DNA of 60,000 nt, taken from contig WPIO01000020.1 of NCBI GenBank assembly GCA_009760855.2, positions 5,839,501 to 5,899,500 of the forward strand. Reading direction: 5' to 3'. The notes under the pieces are model-generated. The model did not search any database. It saw only the letters and a list, made by a program, of their open reading frames with translations, and was not told the origin of the DNA. This DNA comes from Cristatella mucedo (lineage: Eukaryota > Bryozoa > Phylactolaemata > Cristatellidae). Numbering within the stretch: the first letter of the stretch is position 1; each line of letters starts with the position of its first letter. The translations under genes and the position numbers were made by a program. Of this stretch, positions 1 through 11,744 are shown one piece after another.

Positions 1-651
1 TTATGATCTGCATGACCTTGTTACCTTTTACAAGCAGTATGTTTCATCAGAGTCTTTTCCTAACCTAGCCAAACATGCTCGCAGGTATGTTGCACTTTTT
101 GGCTGCACATATTGCTGTGAACAGCTTTTTTCCAGACTGAAAAATGTGAAAACTATGACTCGATCCGTTCTCACAGATGAACATTGATCAGGAATCCTTA
201 GAATTGCATGATCTACTGTTGCAGTAGATGTCGACTTTTTATGCAAACAGAAACAGTGCCGAATATCTTATTGATGCCTACAGTGCAGAAGACATTGAAT
301 ACCTGTGGTATTTAATTAATCCGAAGACATTAATATTATGTGAGTCCTTGTCATGTAATTGTGCAAGTTTTATAAGTTTCTGTCTTCATTTTATTAAAAT
401 AAAAACCCAAAAGTAAAAGATTGGCCATAATATCTATCGAATTAGTTTCCAGGACACATGATTAAATTTTTATTATTTATTATTTTTAATTATAATTATT
501 CTTAAAATACTGGTTTATTTATTAGTTATAATAGTAATAGTCATACTAAATTACGATCTTATTTTCTGATGCGGTCAACTACGCCAATTTACATGTGGCC
601 CCCGGACCTTTAATAATGTGGCCCCGAACGCAAAAAGGATGGACACCCCTG
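1..651 (+). mobile_element. hAT DNA transposon, decayed 3' part
   Basis: From base 2 the plus strand reads as the C-terminal dimerisation region of a hAT transposase; the stretch FGCTYCCEQLFSRLKNVKT followed by RSVLTDEH matches the conserved hAT signature. The frame is broken by a TGA at 185-187 just after LTDEH and by another TGA after ILRIA, so this copy is dead. AT-rich noncoding sequence follows to a terminal inverted repeat at about 628-651. The 5' part lies outside the window. A transposase of this kind cuts and pastes its own element using the terminal repeats. Fairly sure of the superfamily; the subfamily (Charlie-like) is only suggested by the terminus. Confidence 0.82.
628..651 (-). 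repeat. hAT terminal inverted repeat
   Basis: Read on the minus strand the end is CAGGGGTGTCCATCC followed by TTTTTGCG, the CAGGGGTGTCC-type terminus of hAT elements. The 8 bases outside it (652-659, TCCTAGCT) would be the target-site duplication; the other copy is outside the window. Confidence 0.8.
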
Positions 652-654
652 TCC

Positions 655-833
655 TAGCTGATTAAACAGCGTCTTTTTTATAGGAACAGAAGAGCCTTTA
701 CGACTTTCACCACCGCTTGCAGTGGTCATAAAGGATCGCCAACCGCAGGAATCGAACCGACCACCTCGAGATTAAGGTCGTGGGACCGAGGTCGTGAAAG
801 CAACCACCTTACCTAGTGTGCCATCACGGCTCA
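655..833 (-). mobile_element. tRNA-derived SINE
   Basis: On the minus strand there is an RNA polymerase III A box (TGGCACACTAGG, 812-823) and a perfect B box (GGTTCGATTCC, 748-758), followed by a body with GCAAGCGGTGG and an end near TTTAATCAGC. The A-to-B distance suggests a tRNA with a long variable arm (Ser/Leu type) as source. Other copies lie near 17.4, 19.7, 29.8, 35.4, 53.2, 53.4 and 55.7 kb. It abuts the hAT end almost exactly. Confidence 0.75.
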
Positions 834-2150
834 GCAGTTTGTTAGCTGTTCCATTCTTCCATTTAAAGACCTTTGGCTATAGAAGCTTTGCTCTGCTAGT
901 CCCGACTGTGGCACTCACTTTTGCATATTTTAAACAACTACTTCTACTTTCCTGCTGCTGCCTATGGCAAATCCTTACCATTCGTCATGAGTTGCTACTT
1001 CCCAGTAGTTATTTTCACTCTCTCTTTGTTTAGTGAGTATAGGTTGGCAATGGAATGCTACCGAAACCTGCTTAGGCTTTGAGTGTGCTATAGAAATCTC
1101 TATTTTGCACCCATGTAGTCTTATGGGCTTTGCTGAGTTACACAAGGAGATCACAATGTGTAAAAGCCTGCATGTAATTGAATAAGTCGAGATGAGATAT
1201 CAGAAATACGTGGACTAACATTGATGCGGGCCATTAAAACCGGGCCATCAAAAAATATTAAATAAAATCGTTTCAGCACAATCGCACGACATTTAGTCAC
1301 CAACTCTGACAGTATTTTTATCCGTAGAAATAAAAAAGACAACTGCTTGAAGGTATTTGCAGAACTAGCAGCTGCATAAACTCTTAATTATTTAGGGCTG
1401 CAATCTGGATGTGGCCACTGAAGGCCATAAGGTTCGAACGTGAAAGAACAGTTACGTAAAATATTGTGGACTAGCGAACAACATTATTGACTATAATTTG
1501 AACAACTCATAGCAGTCACATCAAGCCATTTTCTAAAATGCAAGCTGCATTGCAGTTCAAAGGGTTTGGGCTTCCATTTGGGACGAGTCATCCGAGGCCA
1601 TACCATAAGAATGGGCTGGTAAAACCACATGAAATCGGTGAGTAAACTTTCCATAATTGTTTCAATAACTTGTAATTCAAGCCGCACTTACACAAAGCAT
1701 TTTGTAGAAGTAGCAACTGTATTGTAATTACAGCGCATACAATGGCTGGCTATCACGAACCATTTAAAGTCATAGCATTCACATGCCTAATCGAATGAAA
1801 ATTAATTGGCAAAGCAGTAGTATCACTTGGTACAATATTTAGCATCAAAACCGCACTTTTAGGGCTTGTATCGTGGTAATTGGAGCTGGAACTCGGTGAA
1901 GTCCATGCAACGAAGAGAGTGAACCCCAGTTATTAGGAGGACCGGAAAACAATAGCAAACCATCAGAAAAATACTAACGATAATTTGTATAACGCCATCA
2001 TAGAACGCAACTTCATACACTTTACTTATGCTGCAAAGTAAGCATGGTTGAATGGTTAGTGCTAGTATGCTCAATGACAACAAGCATATGCCGAGCTGGC
2101 TTGGTCCAACAGTTCAGGTGCTCGTCCCGACCAAGGTCTGGCTGAGGTCA
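834..2150. other. No recognisable gene
   Basis: Only short unsupported ORFs; no repeat, RNA gene or conserved domain recognised. Confidence 0.5.
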
Positions 2151-2154
2151 GGGG

Positions 2155-2222
2155 CTCGAGCCCCGTGGCATACGTGAAGCGCCTGAATAGTGATTAAGTT
2201 CTCTTAGGGCAATGTTTAAATG
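2155..2222 (+). mobile_element. L2-like LINE 3' tail
   Basis: The bases around GTGAAGCGCCTGAATAG and TTAAGTTCTCTTAGGG match the sense 3' tail of the L2-like family seen at 52.8 kb. The (AT)n tract starts directly after it, consistent with growth from the simple-repeat tail of the LINE. Confidence 0.55.
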
Positions 2223-2945
<723 letters not shown>

Positions 2946-4000
2946 TTTTAAATCATGAACTACAATTAAGTTGGTTCGGTCGATCAGTTACACTTAATGT
3001 ACTCAAACAACGATATAACTGAGAGTAAGATGCTGTTTCCAATAGTAGCGATAGCTCAATTATCAGCTCGACCAAATAAGTGAGCACTGTGTCCGATCAT
3101 TCCTATTATTATTTGGCATTCTCTAGCATCAGTTCAGCCGTTGGAAATGTCCCAGTAGAGCGCAAGAAAAACAGCAGCAGGTTTATTTTCAGTGGGTGAC
3201 CCAGAGCTTAGACTCCAGTGCAAGGTGAGTCCAGGCGTTAGTCAAGGCTACATCTGCAGGTAGGCAGGAAGGCATACAACGTCACGGGACTAGAATCCCA
3301 CCCCGGCAGTATCATACCTCTACATTCCGAGCTGGAGCGACTAGTTATTAAATATAGTGTGCTATCATGCTTCAGTATTGTGCTCTGGCGTCCGGTCTAG
3401 GTTTCAGGTTTTCGGTACGGCACCGAGGAGTTTTTTATTGCCTGCACGTGGCAGACTGAGAGTCGCTGGGTCTCCTCTTACATTATATAAGTTAGGCTGT
3501 CAATTTAACGATCATATCACTGTAACATTCACCATGGGCATTTTAGGATCTTGGTAGGACGGTATGAGGACGAAGATTGTTGTATCTGCAGTAGATTTTC
3601 TTTTTAGCCTGACCACAGGAGAGCAATAGAAAGATAGACAGAGAGAGACAGACAGGGAAAGAGAGAGCCAGATAGAAGGGGAAGACAGCGAGGAGAAACT
3701 AGCACGCGGCAAACACTTTCTTTTCTTTGTCCTTGGCCGTCTTAATGATTGATTTGTGTAAATGTGTGACCGTGACTATAGGAATATAATGGCAGAGCAA
3801 ATAGGCAGTCAGATCTGATAGGTCAAGTGTCGCAGTCAGTGCCTTGTCGGTAGAGCTCTCGAATACTCCAGACGCCCATTCAAAACTGATGAGCAGCTAG
3901 GCTGCTTATTTCCTTACAGATTGAGTGCTTGAAAAGAAACCTTAGTTTATCCAAAAAGACTTTCTTTCTCAAAATAGCTTCACAGTCAATCAAATCTTTC
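2946..4000. other. No recognisable gene
   Basis: No supported ORF. A possible degenerate tRNA-like segment near 3180-3310 (GGGACTAGAATCCCACC) is too weak to call. Confidence 0.45.
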
Positions 4001-4085
4001 CATAATAATAATAACAATAATATTGCACTTGATAAAGCGCCCTCAGAGAACTTAATCTCTTTCTAGGCGCTTTACATTTGCTATG
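4001..4085 (-). mobile_element. L2-like LINE 3' tail
   Basis: An (AAT)n-like run followed by the conserved 3' stem-loop of the family at 4034-4073. Homology stops soon after, so this is a strongly 5'-truncated copy. Confidence 0.72.
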
Positions 4086-4089
4086 CCAC

Positions 4090-5635
4090 CACTTTCTCAG
4101 TGCATTACTGCTCTACGGCCTGAGCAGGCATTCGTTTACGCAGGAATAGAAAATGGCCTGAAATGCTCTTAGTCTCAGCTGCAGGCTGCTCTTTTCCTAA
4201 TCGCAGGCTCACCTAACTGAAATTTTTAATCTTAGGATGTCCGTTTGCACCTTAAGACTCGTATCACTTACTTGTTCTTCTAGGCAGAATTAAATCCGGC
4301 TCATAACATCATTTAGTCTTGACCCTTAATGATTTTCTTTGCTTATTTTATAGCTCAGTGAAATATCCGCCGCAAGGAGCTGCAGGATTCTATCGGTCTC
4401 GAGGACGACAATCACAGTGCCTCCTAATGCAGTCGCTTCAAGGTAACCCAACAAAATTCTTTTAAAAGTACGCAAAACCTCATCGGAAGTGGCTAATATC
4501 TAATTTAAAGAAAGTAAGAAACGTGGATAGGCTCTGTTGGATAAAATACAATCCGGTTTTTAAGGCAACAGTTTGACGTCGTGTAAGGAAGATGAATCTT
4601 TTTGGCTCTTGGCTTTACTAACAGAACAGTGCTAACAGTTCACTAGAAAAACCTTGGGTTGAAGCACTTCAGTTGACAATTCTATATTGCTTAATGAACG
4701 CGTAGTTAAGGTCTCTTAGGTATTTTTGCCATATCAGTAACGAGGCTGCAAGTTAGGCTGACCTACACTTTTACATTTTACCCTAGGACACATTAAAATG
4801 CACCGAGATAATTAGCAACGAGCTTGGCAGATGACTGGAAGGCGAGTATCTTCAATGAAATTTCATCGAGACGAAGAGGCAATTGCAAATTAACAGCTCA
4901 GCAAATTATTTTACACGGAATGAGATTACATAGTACCTAGTCACTAAACGAGGCGCGAGCCTGACTACCTCTATTAGATTAAGTCTCTTCCGGTGCTTGA
5001 GGAATCTAGTTGAGCGCGAGCTGCTGTAAGCTTGCAAGTAAAAAATAATTTTCAAATGAGTCGGTGGGAATTCACTTGTTCTATTAGGCCTTACGGACCC
5101 AAAACTCTTTGCAATTTTCCGTGTAGTTTATTTCGGCTGGCGCTGCCTTCTCGGTATCAAACTCCAGACCCCAACTGTTAGGTTGATTTCGACCATCAGA
5201 TCCATACGTGTTGCACGGCTGCTAGCAGCACAAGAGGGAGCCAAGCAGACTAGAAAGCGTAAAAGTGACGTGGATCATGCTTTCTCAGACTTTGAGGTCT
5301 CGTTTGTGCCGCTTTGAGGTATTATTTTGAGCGGAAGAGCTCTCTCCGGTGGGGAGGCATTTGCATGCGTGACTAAGGCTTTAAGTTGAAAGTGGCAGCA
5401 GCTTGTTGTTATGGGAGCCATTTACACTCATGCAATCAAGTTATCGCGGGATGTCTATGGTGACAACTTTAATTAGCTTTCGCGTTCGGAAATAATTTAA
5501 AATACTTTTCCTATTTTTGAAGGGAATTAAATTACCAGTTTTTCTTTTTTTGCAACCATAATTCACAGCCTTAGCAGGAATCGACTAAGGCGCTGACCAT
5601 GGCCTGAATTTCTCACGGCCACTTCTTTAGCTCGT
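4090..5635. other. No recognisable gene
   Basis: Noncoding sequence with no recognised element. Confidence 0.45.
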
Positions 5636-5639
5636 CATG

Positions 5640-8320
5640 GCTAGTGGCAATCTTTTAGCAAGACAGCAGTGGCCCGGGCCAATACCACAATCCACTGCAT
5701 TACAACACACCACTCCATTTTTTATTTCATATTATAGTACACTCTGCAAAAATTGCACCAAAGAGATTTTACTTGCATTGTCTCGGCCGTTTTCGTGAAA
5801 TGTGCTGCAATCAACTGAAGTAGCCCGAGTCGATACTAAAATGCCCAACAATCCTCAGAATCCTCCGCGAAAAAAATGGAAATATATTGGGCCGACTTTT
5901 AGTTTTATTGCATATTATATTGCAAAGTTTTGCGTTACCTCTTGTAAAGCAAAAAACATTGTGCAGCCTCCCACCCTGGCAATGCCAGGCAACCGCCGGA
6001 ATTACCTACCGAAATATCGCAATCCACTCTATTCCACTGCACACCAGCCTCAAATCCCCATGGGTAAAGCTATAACTGACATAGCACACAAGAAGGGACT
6101 CATTGCCCAGTGCAATCTCAAAAGTTCGCTCGATTGTGCACACGCGTTTTCATGCAACGCACTTGTAGCGACTGCAAGGTCTTGTTCCCATACAATAATC
6201 CACCTCAATCCACAGAAATCCACTGCCATCTCCATCGCAGCGACCAGAACATGTACACTAGAAGCTCTGATTACGATTCCGCACTGCTCTACTCTTCAGT
6301 TATTGTGTACTAGCATGATTTCACTGTAATTGCTTCGACAATTTCATCTATGCACTGCAACTGACTGCAATGGTCCGGGCCAATACCTCAATATACAGCA
6401 ATCTGATGCAAAATGCGCTGAATGAGGTTGCGTAAGGCTCCAATTTGTATATATGTAACAAAGCAGGTTGGTTAAAGTCAACCACATCATTTTAAGCAAC
6501 CTGGCTCGTACAATCTCGGGCGATGCATGGCAATCTATGGCCGTTCGGCTCGAAGCAGCAATCCACTACAATCCGAGGCAAATCGGCCACAAGTTGGCTA
6601 CACATTGTCATTGCATTTCTCACTTCTTTGTGCTGACAGAGAAATCATAGAACTTTCAAGCTATTTTACACGTTAATTTTTAACAGTGCACGGCAATCAA
6701 CAGCAATAGCAGGGACCAATACCGAAATCCGTCGCAAATCGACGAGAAAGCGGCTGCACCAAGCTCCAGAACTCATTCATGTAAAATCTTACTTCATCCA
6801 CATACTTATAACAAGCTCTAACAGTTCAATCTTAATAAATGCATGGCAATCGACGGCAATGGTCCGGGCAAATGTGGCAATCCGTTAAGATCCATCGTAA
6901 ATCACCTGAAAGTGACTGATCCAAGATCAAATTTATCAAATGTGTCGCAGTGCAAGATATCGATAGTGCAGTCACATCCTTTCAACCAATCGCACAGATG
7001 CAATCGCTAGCAATTAATGGCAATTAATGGCAATCTACAGGAACGGGCTGGGCCAATACTGCAGCGCACGGCAAATCAACGAGAAATTGGCAGTTCAAAG
7101 CCAAAATTGTCCTTACAAATAACATTCCGCTGCCTCGAAGGGTAAACTACTGCATTTTCAAGATACTTTGCTCGTTAGCTTTCAGAAATGCATAGAAATT
7201 TACAGCAATTATCAATGCCGATACTGTAATCTACATAATTCTATACAAATTGTCCTGAAATCGGCTTTTTAAAGTACCAATTTTCAATTTATATTACAAA
7301 GCACCCCGTTCTAAGTGCAATCACGTAATTGTATTTCCTTTGGGATCATACGATCTTGGGCAACCCGTCGCAATCCACGATAATTGCTTGGCTTGAAGCA
7401 GTGATCCCTAATGATACGTTGCAGGCCGACCATAAATTTGCTGTGAGAAGCTGGATTTGTCATTGCATGTGTAGTTTCAGTATTCAAAGTTAAACCGTGG
7501 AGTTGTCAAGCTTTGTTTGCCTGTGTATTGCCAACGATGCACGACAATCGACGGCAATAGTTAGGGCCAGTACAGTGTTCCGTAAAAAATCGGATATATT
7601 GGCTTCGCGAAACTGGAACTCTTATTCCACATAACATTTAACTGCGCAGAGCTCTTAAATAGCACCCTGTATGCGCTTTCAAGTGATGTCAATGGATTGG
7701 AATCGACGGCAATAGCCCAGGAAATATGTTAAATTATAACGGTCAGTTTCAAATGAAACGACAGTTTGGAGAGTAACTCTAACTTTTTTTGGCTAATGCA
7801 GCACACTGCATTAAAACTGCAATCACATCCTTTTAAACAAACGCAAAGGTACTATCGAAGGCAATGCATGGCAATCAAAGGCAGTTTCAACTGGACCATA
7901 TTCCAGATTGACTAGACATCATTTGTTCAAAGCTCTAATCATCATGCAAAATAGCATTCACTAAGGGCAAACTTACTTTCAACCCGTTGTGCACGTCAAT
8001 ATCGAGCAATGAATGGCAATCAAAGGCAATGGCACGAGAAAATACGCCAATCAGTGAAGCTCTGTTACAATTACACACAAAGCTGGTGAGAAAACACACA
8101 GATGTTCTCGCTTAGAACAGGGCACTGTGTTAAAAGTGCAACAGCTTCACTTCAAGAAATCGCAAACGTACAATTGAGGGTGATGCACGGAAATGTACAG
8201 CAATGGCAGGGAAAATACTGAAACCCATAAAGCACCGTCACAAATAGACTAAAAGTTGCCGGACGATGCTTTGAAGGTGTCATACAAAGGTGCATCGACT
8301 GTAGGGTGAGAAGCTACATT
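5640..8320 (+). repeat. Diverged tandem array, unit about 170 bp
   Basis: A core resembling GGCAATCGACGGCAATGG, then a GGGCCAATAC..CAATCC motif and a 'caaatcgac.agaaa' motif, recurs at about 5650, 5805, 5980, 6180, 6355, 6525, 6690, 6840, 7020, 7190, 7365, 7540, 7690, 7870, 8010 and 8185. The interval is usually 150-180 bases. Some units also share CACATCCTTT. Units are strongly diverged, so this is an old satellite-like array. The 175-residue ORF inside it (5802-6329) is composed of repeat units and is not taken as a gene. Confidence 0.75.
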
Positions 8321-8502
8321 AATAAATTAAACCTTAGGCTTGCACTGCTGTAGTCATGTTAAGGTGAAAATGATATTTATTTATCGTGATGTACCTAAGG
8401 GCTGTCGAAAAAGTTTCCAGGCGTATGAACTTTCAGTTTGCAGGTCAGTGCCTAGCCATTAGGGCCCTTGTCAGTCGGACAAAGGAACATATGGTTAAGC
8501 CT
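8321..8502. other. No recognisable gene
   Basis: Short unassigned spacer between the array and a LINE tail. Confidence 0.4.
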
Positions 8503-8600
8503 TGATAATAATAAGAATAATACATTTGTATTGCGTCCTCAAAAACTTTACCTCTTTCCAGGCATTTAAGGTTTGCTGAAAAGGCAGCCAGATCTCATTG
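8503..8600 (-). mobile_element. L2-like LINE 3' tail, diverged
   Basis: An AATAATAA run, then 'ttgtattgcgtcctcaaaaactt..cctctttccaggcattt', a decayed version of the family's 3' stem-loop. Confidence 0.55.
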
Positions 8601-9325
8601 TTAATTGTAAAATGCTCAAACCACAACAAGTATATAGCACTTAGAGGTGACATGCATATCTTGATCAGCAGCGAACCTCAGGAGCCGTTCAAGCGATACG
8701 AAATTTTGACCAGATGTGGTTGGGTCGTGAATCAACTTTGCAAGTATCTAATTAGCCAATATATAATGTAAGGATAATACATCTATCGTTGCTTATTGAT
8801 GTTACGATACGTTAACATTGAGTGCTTGAATAATGTAAGCAAAATAAACAATGAATAAAACCTAATGAACTCAACGGTAGCATGCTGAGTGTCATTCGAT
8901 GAGTTTCTGTGTACCAAAGCCATTACGAAAGTTTTTTACCGAAGGCAAACCATCGCTTTTATTGATCGGAGCCATATATGACATCACAAGAACAAAAACC
9001 TTGAAAAAATTCACCGTCTTCACACGTTTACTTTTTACGTTAAGTGAGCACTCAGGTACACCTCTTTTCCCAAACCAGATCTTTGTGGGTAGAGTATGCG
9101 AGAACTTGGCAAGTAAGAAAACGGAAGTGAATTCAAATCATGAAGAAACAACATACAGGCATTGACCTTATAAATGAGTGCATGCACATGCACGCGATTT
9201 TCAATGTCACCAATCGCTTCGTTTACCTCACCATCCTGCCGAGAAAGATTCTCGTAACGGCAAACAATATACGAGTGATTACCAGTATACAGGCCCGTGT
9301 GATTACGTGCTTACGTTCGGTGCGA
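8601..9325. other. No recognisable gene
   Basis: Contains an 88-residue ORF (8899-9165) with no recognisable feature. Confidence 0.4.
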
Positions 9326-9329
9326 AACT

Positions 9330-9562
9330 TAGCAACTATGCTTGGCTGTTATGAGCGTGGCTGGCGCCACATCACACCACTTCTCACCGACCTGCACTGG
9401 CTCCCAGTCCTAGAGCTCACCCAGCTCAAGGTTCTGTCACTCACTGGTACGTCCCTTCATTATTTGGCTCAAGCGTACCTGTTAGATCTCCTCCCTCACC
9501 AGAAAAAGCTTTGTACTACCCACTGTTATGACTCTAGTCATTTACCTATGCTCATGCGAACC
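9330..9562 (+). mobile_element. L2-like LINE, reverse transcriptase C-terminal remnant
   Basis: The plus strand encodes HITPLLTDLHWLPV followed by KVLSLTG..SLHYLAQAYLLDLL, the region after the thumb that is shared with the 31.2-31.6 kb copy (HITPLLADLHWLPV). It lies inside a longer open frame (9140-9760) that is otherwise unrelated sequence. Confidence 0.78.
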
Positions 9563-9604
9563 TCGTGGCAATATATGGCAATGGCTCGGCCTTGGTTGAA
9601 TAAT

Positions 9605-9654
9605 GGTATTACATTACGTATAACATCGCACTTGAAAAAGTGCGATGTAATACC
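9605..9654. repeat. Perfect hairpin
   Basis: ACATCGCACTT (9623-9633), loop GAAA, AAGTGCGATGT (9638-9648): 11 perfect pairs. Outer arms GGTATT (9605-9610) and AATACC (9649-9654) extend the stem across a 12-base bulge. It sits between the L2 fragment and the inverted repeat array. Confidence 0.85.
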
Positions 9655-9689
9655 GGATGTGTACTTTAGCTTTGCACGGGCTACGTTCA

Positions 9690-11180
9690 GTCGATTTGAG
9701 ACGGATTGCAGAAGATTGCTGTATTGGCATGTGCCATTGCAGTTGATCGTAATGCAATGACCAAGAGCTAGCATTAACGATGGTATTTCAAGGGTTCGCA
9801 ATAAATAGAATATACACGAATGATAAATCTAAAGGGAGCTTCACCTAGCAGCGTCTAGTTTATTTTTAATGTACCGTTATATATTTCCGTATTTTCTCTA
9901 GTCTTTGCCAAGTATTGCCGTACATTGGCCTCGAATGCACGTTCACAATTGGTTGATAGGATGCTGTTGCACTCTTAATACGGTGCACTTGTATATACAA
10001 GAAAAGCTTAATCTTCTCCCGTCAGCTTGGTTTGTAGCTGTAATAGACAGTAATAAATTGCCGCATTGTCTCGGGCTATTGCCCTCGATTCCCATGCATT
10101 TCCCAAGATTTAATGCGAAAAATTACAGTATGCGGGCACGCAGTGAGTGGTGGTTTGATAATTACAAGTTCAAACAGCCTATTTAAGACAGATTTCGATA
10201 AAAGACGGCAATAGCCTTTGATTGCCGTGAAGTGCCCTCGACTGTACGCTTTCCGTGGTTTAAAAGGATGTGGTTTCAGTTTTAATGCAGTGTGCTGCAT
10301 TGCCCAAGAGAAGTTGAAGCTGCTCTCCCAACTGTCGGTTCATTTGTAATGGACCGTTACCATTTAACGTATTTCCTGGGCCATTGCCGTCGATTCCAAT
10401 GCATTGACATCACTAGAAAGCAAAGCCAATCTTGAAGATTTTTCACGTATTGCTGCATTGGCCCCGACCGTTGCTGTCGATCGTCGTGCCTCATTGGCAA
10501 TACACGGGCAAGCAAAGGTTGACAACTCCACGGTGTCACTTTGAACTCTGAAGTTACACATCCAATAAAAATTGGAGCTCCCGTAAGGAATCTTTGGTCG
10601 GCTTGCTATGGATCGACTGATCACTGCTTTAAGCTTAGAAATTACCGTAGATTGCAATGCATTGACCAAGATTTTACGACCCCAATTGGTATAAAATTAT
10701 TTGGTTGCAATTTAGACGGAGTGCTTTGTAAAATGCATTCGAAATTGGTGCATTAGGGAGCCAATTTCAGGACAATTCGTAGCGGAATATAGCTGATTAC
10801 AGAATTGGCCTCGATCAATGCCGTGGATCGACGTACTTTGCTAAAATTAAACGAGTAAATCATCAGGAAAATGCCACCTTTTCACTTAAGACGCTCACTC
10901 AGCGGAATGTTGTATGTTAGGACAACTACGGCTTCGCCCTGCCGATTTCTCGTCAATTTGCTGCAAATTGAGGTATTGGGCCCTGCCACTGAAATCATTA
11001 TTTCAGTGGACTTTGTCAGAACGCTTGAGCGAAACCGCGCCAAATTTTCTGTGTACATTGTACATGTAGCGTAGTTGGACATTTAAAATTTTTGAGCTTT
11101 ACCCAGCTGATCTTTGGCGGATTTAAAGGGAACTACAGCGCATTGAGGTGGATTGTTTTGGATTGAGGTGGAATGTCTAC
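9690..11180 (-). repeat. Diverged tandem array, same family, opposite orientation
   Basis: The reverse complement of the 5.6-8.3 kb array core recurs, for example CCATTGCAGTTGATCG near 9737, CCATTGCCGTCGATTCC near 10383, and CCATTGCCCTCGATTCC-like text near 10080. The AAAAGGATGTGG block at 10263 mirrors CACATCCTTTT at 7825. About eight or nine units are visible. Several short ORFs here are repeat-derived and were not called. Confidence 0.7.
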
Positions 11181-11261
11181 GGGCCTCCGGCTTTGAAGCT
11201 CATTTGAATAAGTGCAAGTGCGAACATGAAATTCTATGGATAGATAGAATCGAATGCCAAT

Positions 11262-11740
11262 AAATGTATCCCCGTCTGTAACTCTAAAAAGCCATGAAGA
11301 TCATGTGGGTATTACACAGAAGAGTTTCGTATAGCACACTCACAGCCTAAGCGGCTTTCGGCATGCATTCGGTAGCCGTCAGACTTCGTCTCACTCAACA
11401 AAGAGAAAGTGGGAAGCACAGCAGAGTCAGGAGAGCATTTGAGGTAGTGAGTAGCATGGAAGTAGCAGCTCAGGACCACTGGAAAGGAGGAGCCGTAGTC
11501 GGCAGTAGGAGAGTAGTTTTCGTTGCCTACGAATTGTGGAAGCGAGTTCCACAGTCTAGGACCTGCAATATCAGTGAAATTTCTTGTAATGTTTACTGAT
11601 ACTGAATCGCAGGTATTAGGAATGACAAAAAACTTTAGGCAATTTTTAGGTTTGAAATAAAACATAAGCTGTTTTTCTGGCTTCATGGAATCATCCCAAT
11701 ATTCCGGAACAAATAAGATTGCCACTTATAAAATAAATAA
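11262..11740 (-). mobile_element. CR1-like LINE 3' fragment
   Basis: Minus-strand ORF of 137 residues (11312-11725) carries AGPRLWNSLPQF, the C-terminal signature of CR1/L2-clade polymerases. It is followed by a tail shared with copies at 23.3, 44.6 and 58.9 kb; the 3' end is the motif TGTATCTCCGTCTG (here TGTATCCCCGTCTG). Confidence 0.83.
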
Positions 11741-11744
11741 AGTA

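Noticed and set aside
5802-6329. 175-residue ORF
   Set aside because: It lies entirely within the diverged tandem array, and its codons are the repeat units read through; no domain.
9140-9760. 206-residue ORF as a host gene
   Set aside because: The middle is an L2 reverse-transcriptase remnant; the ends are unrelated sequence and the start of the inverted repeat array.
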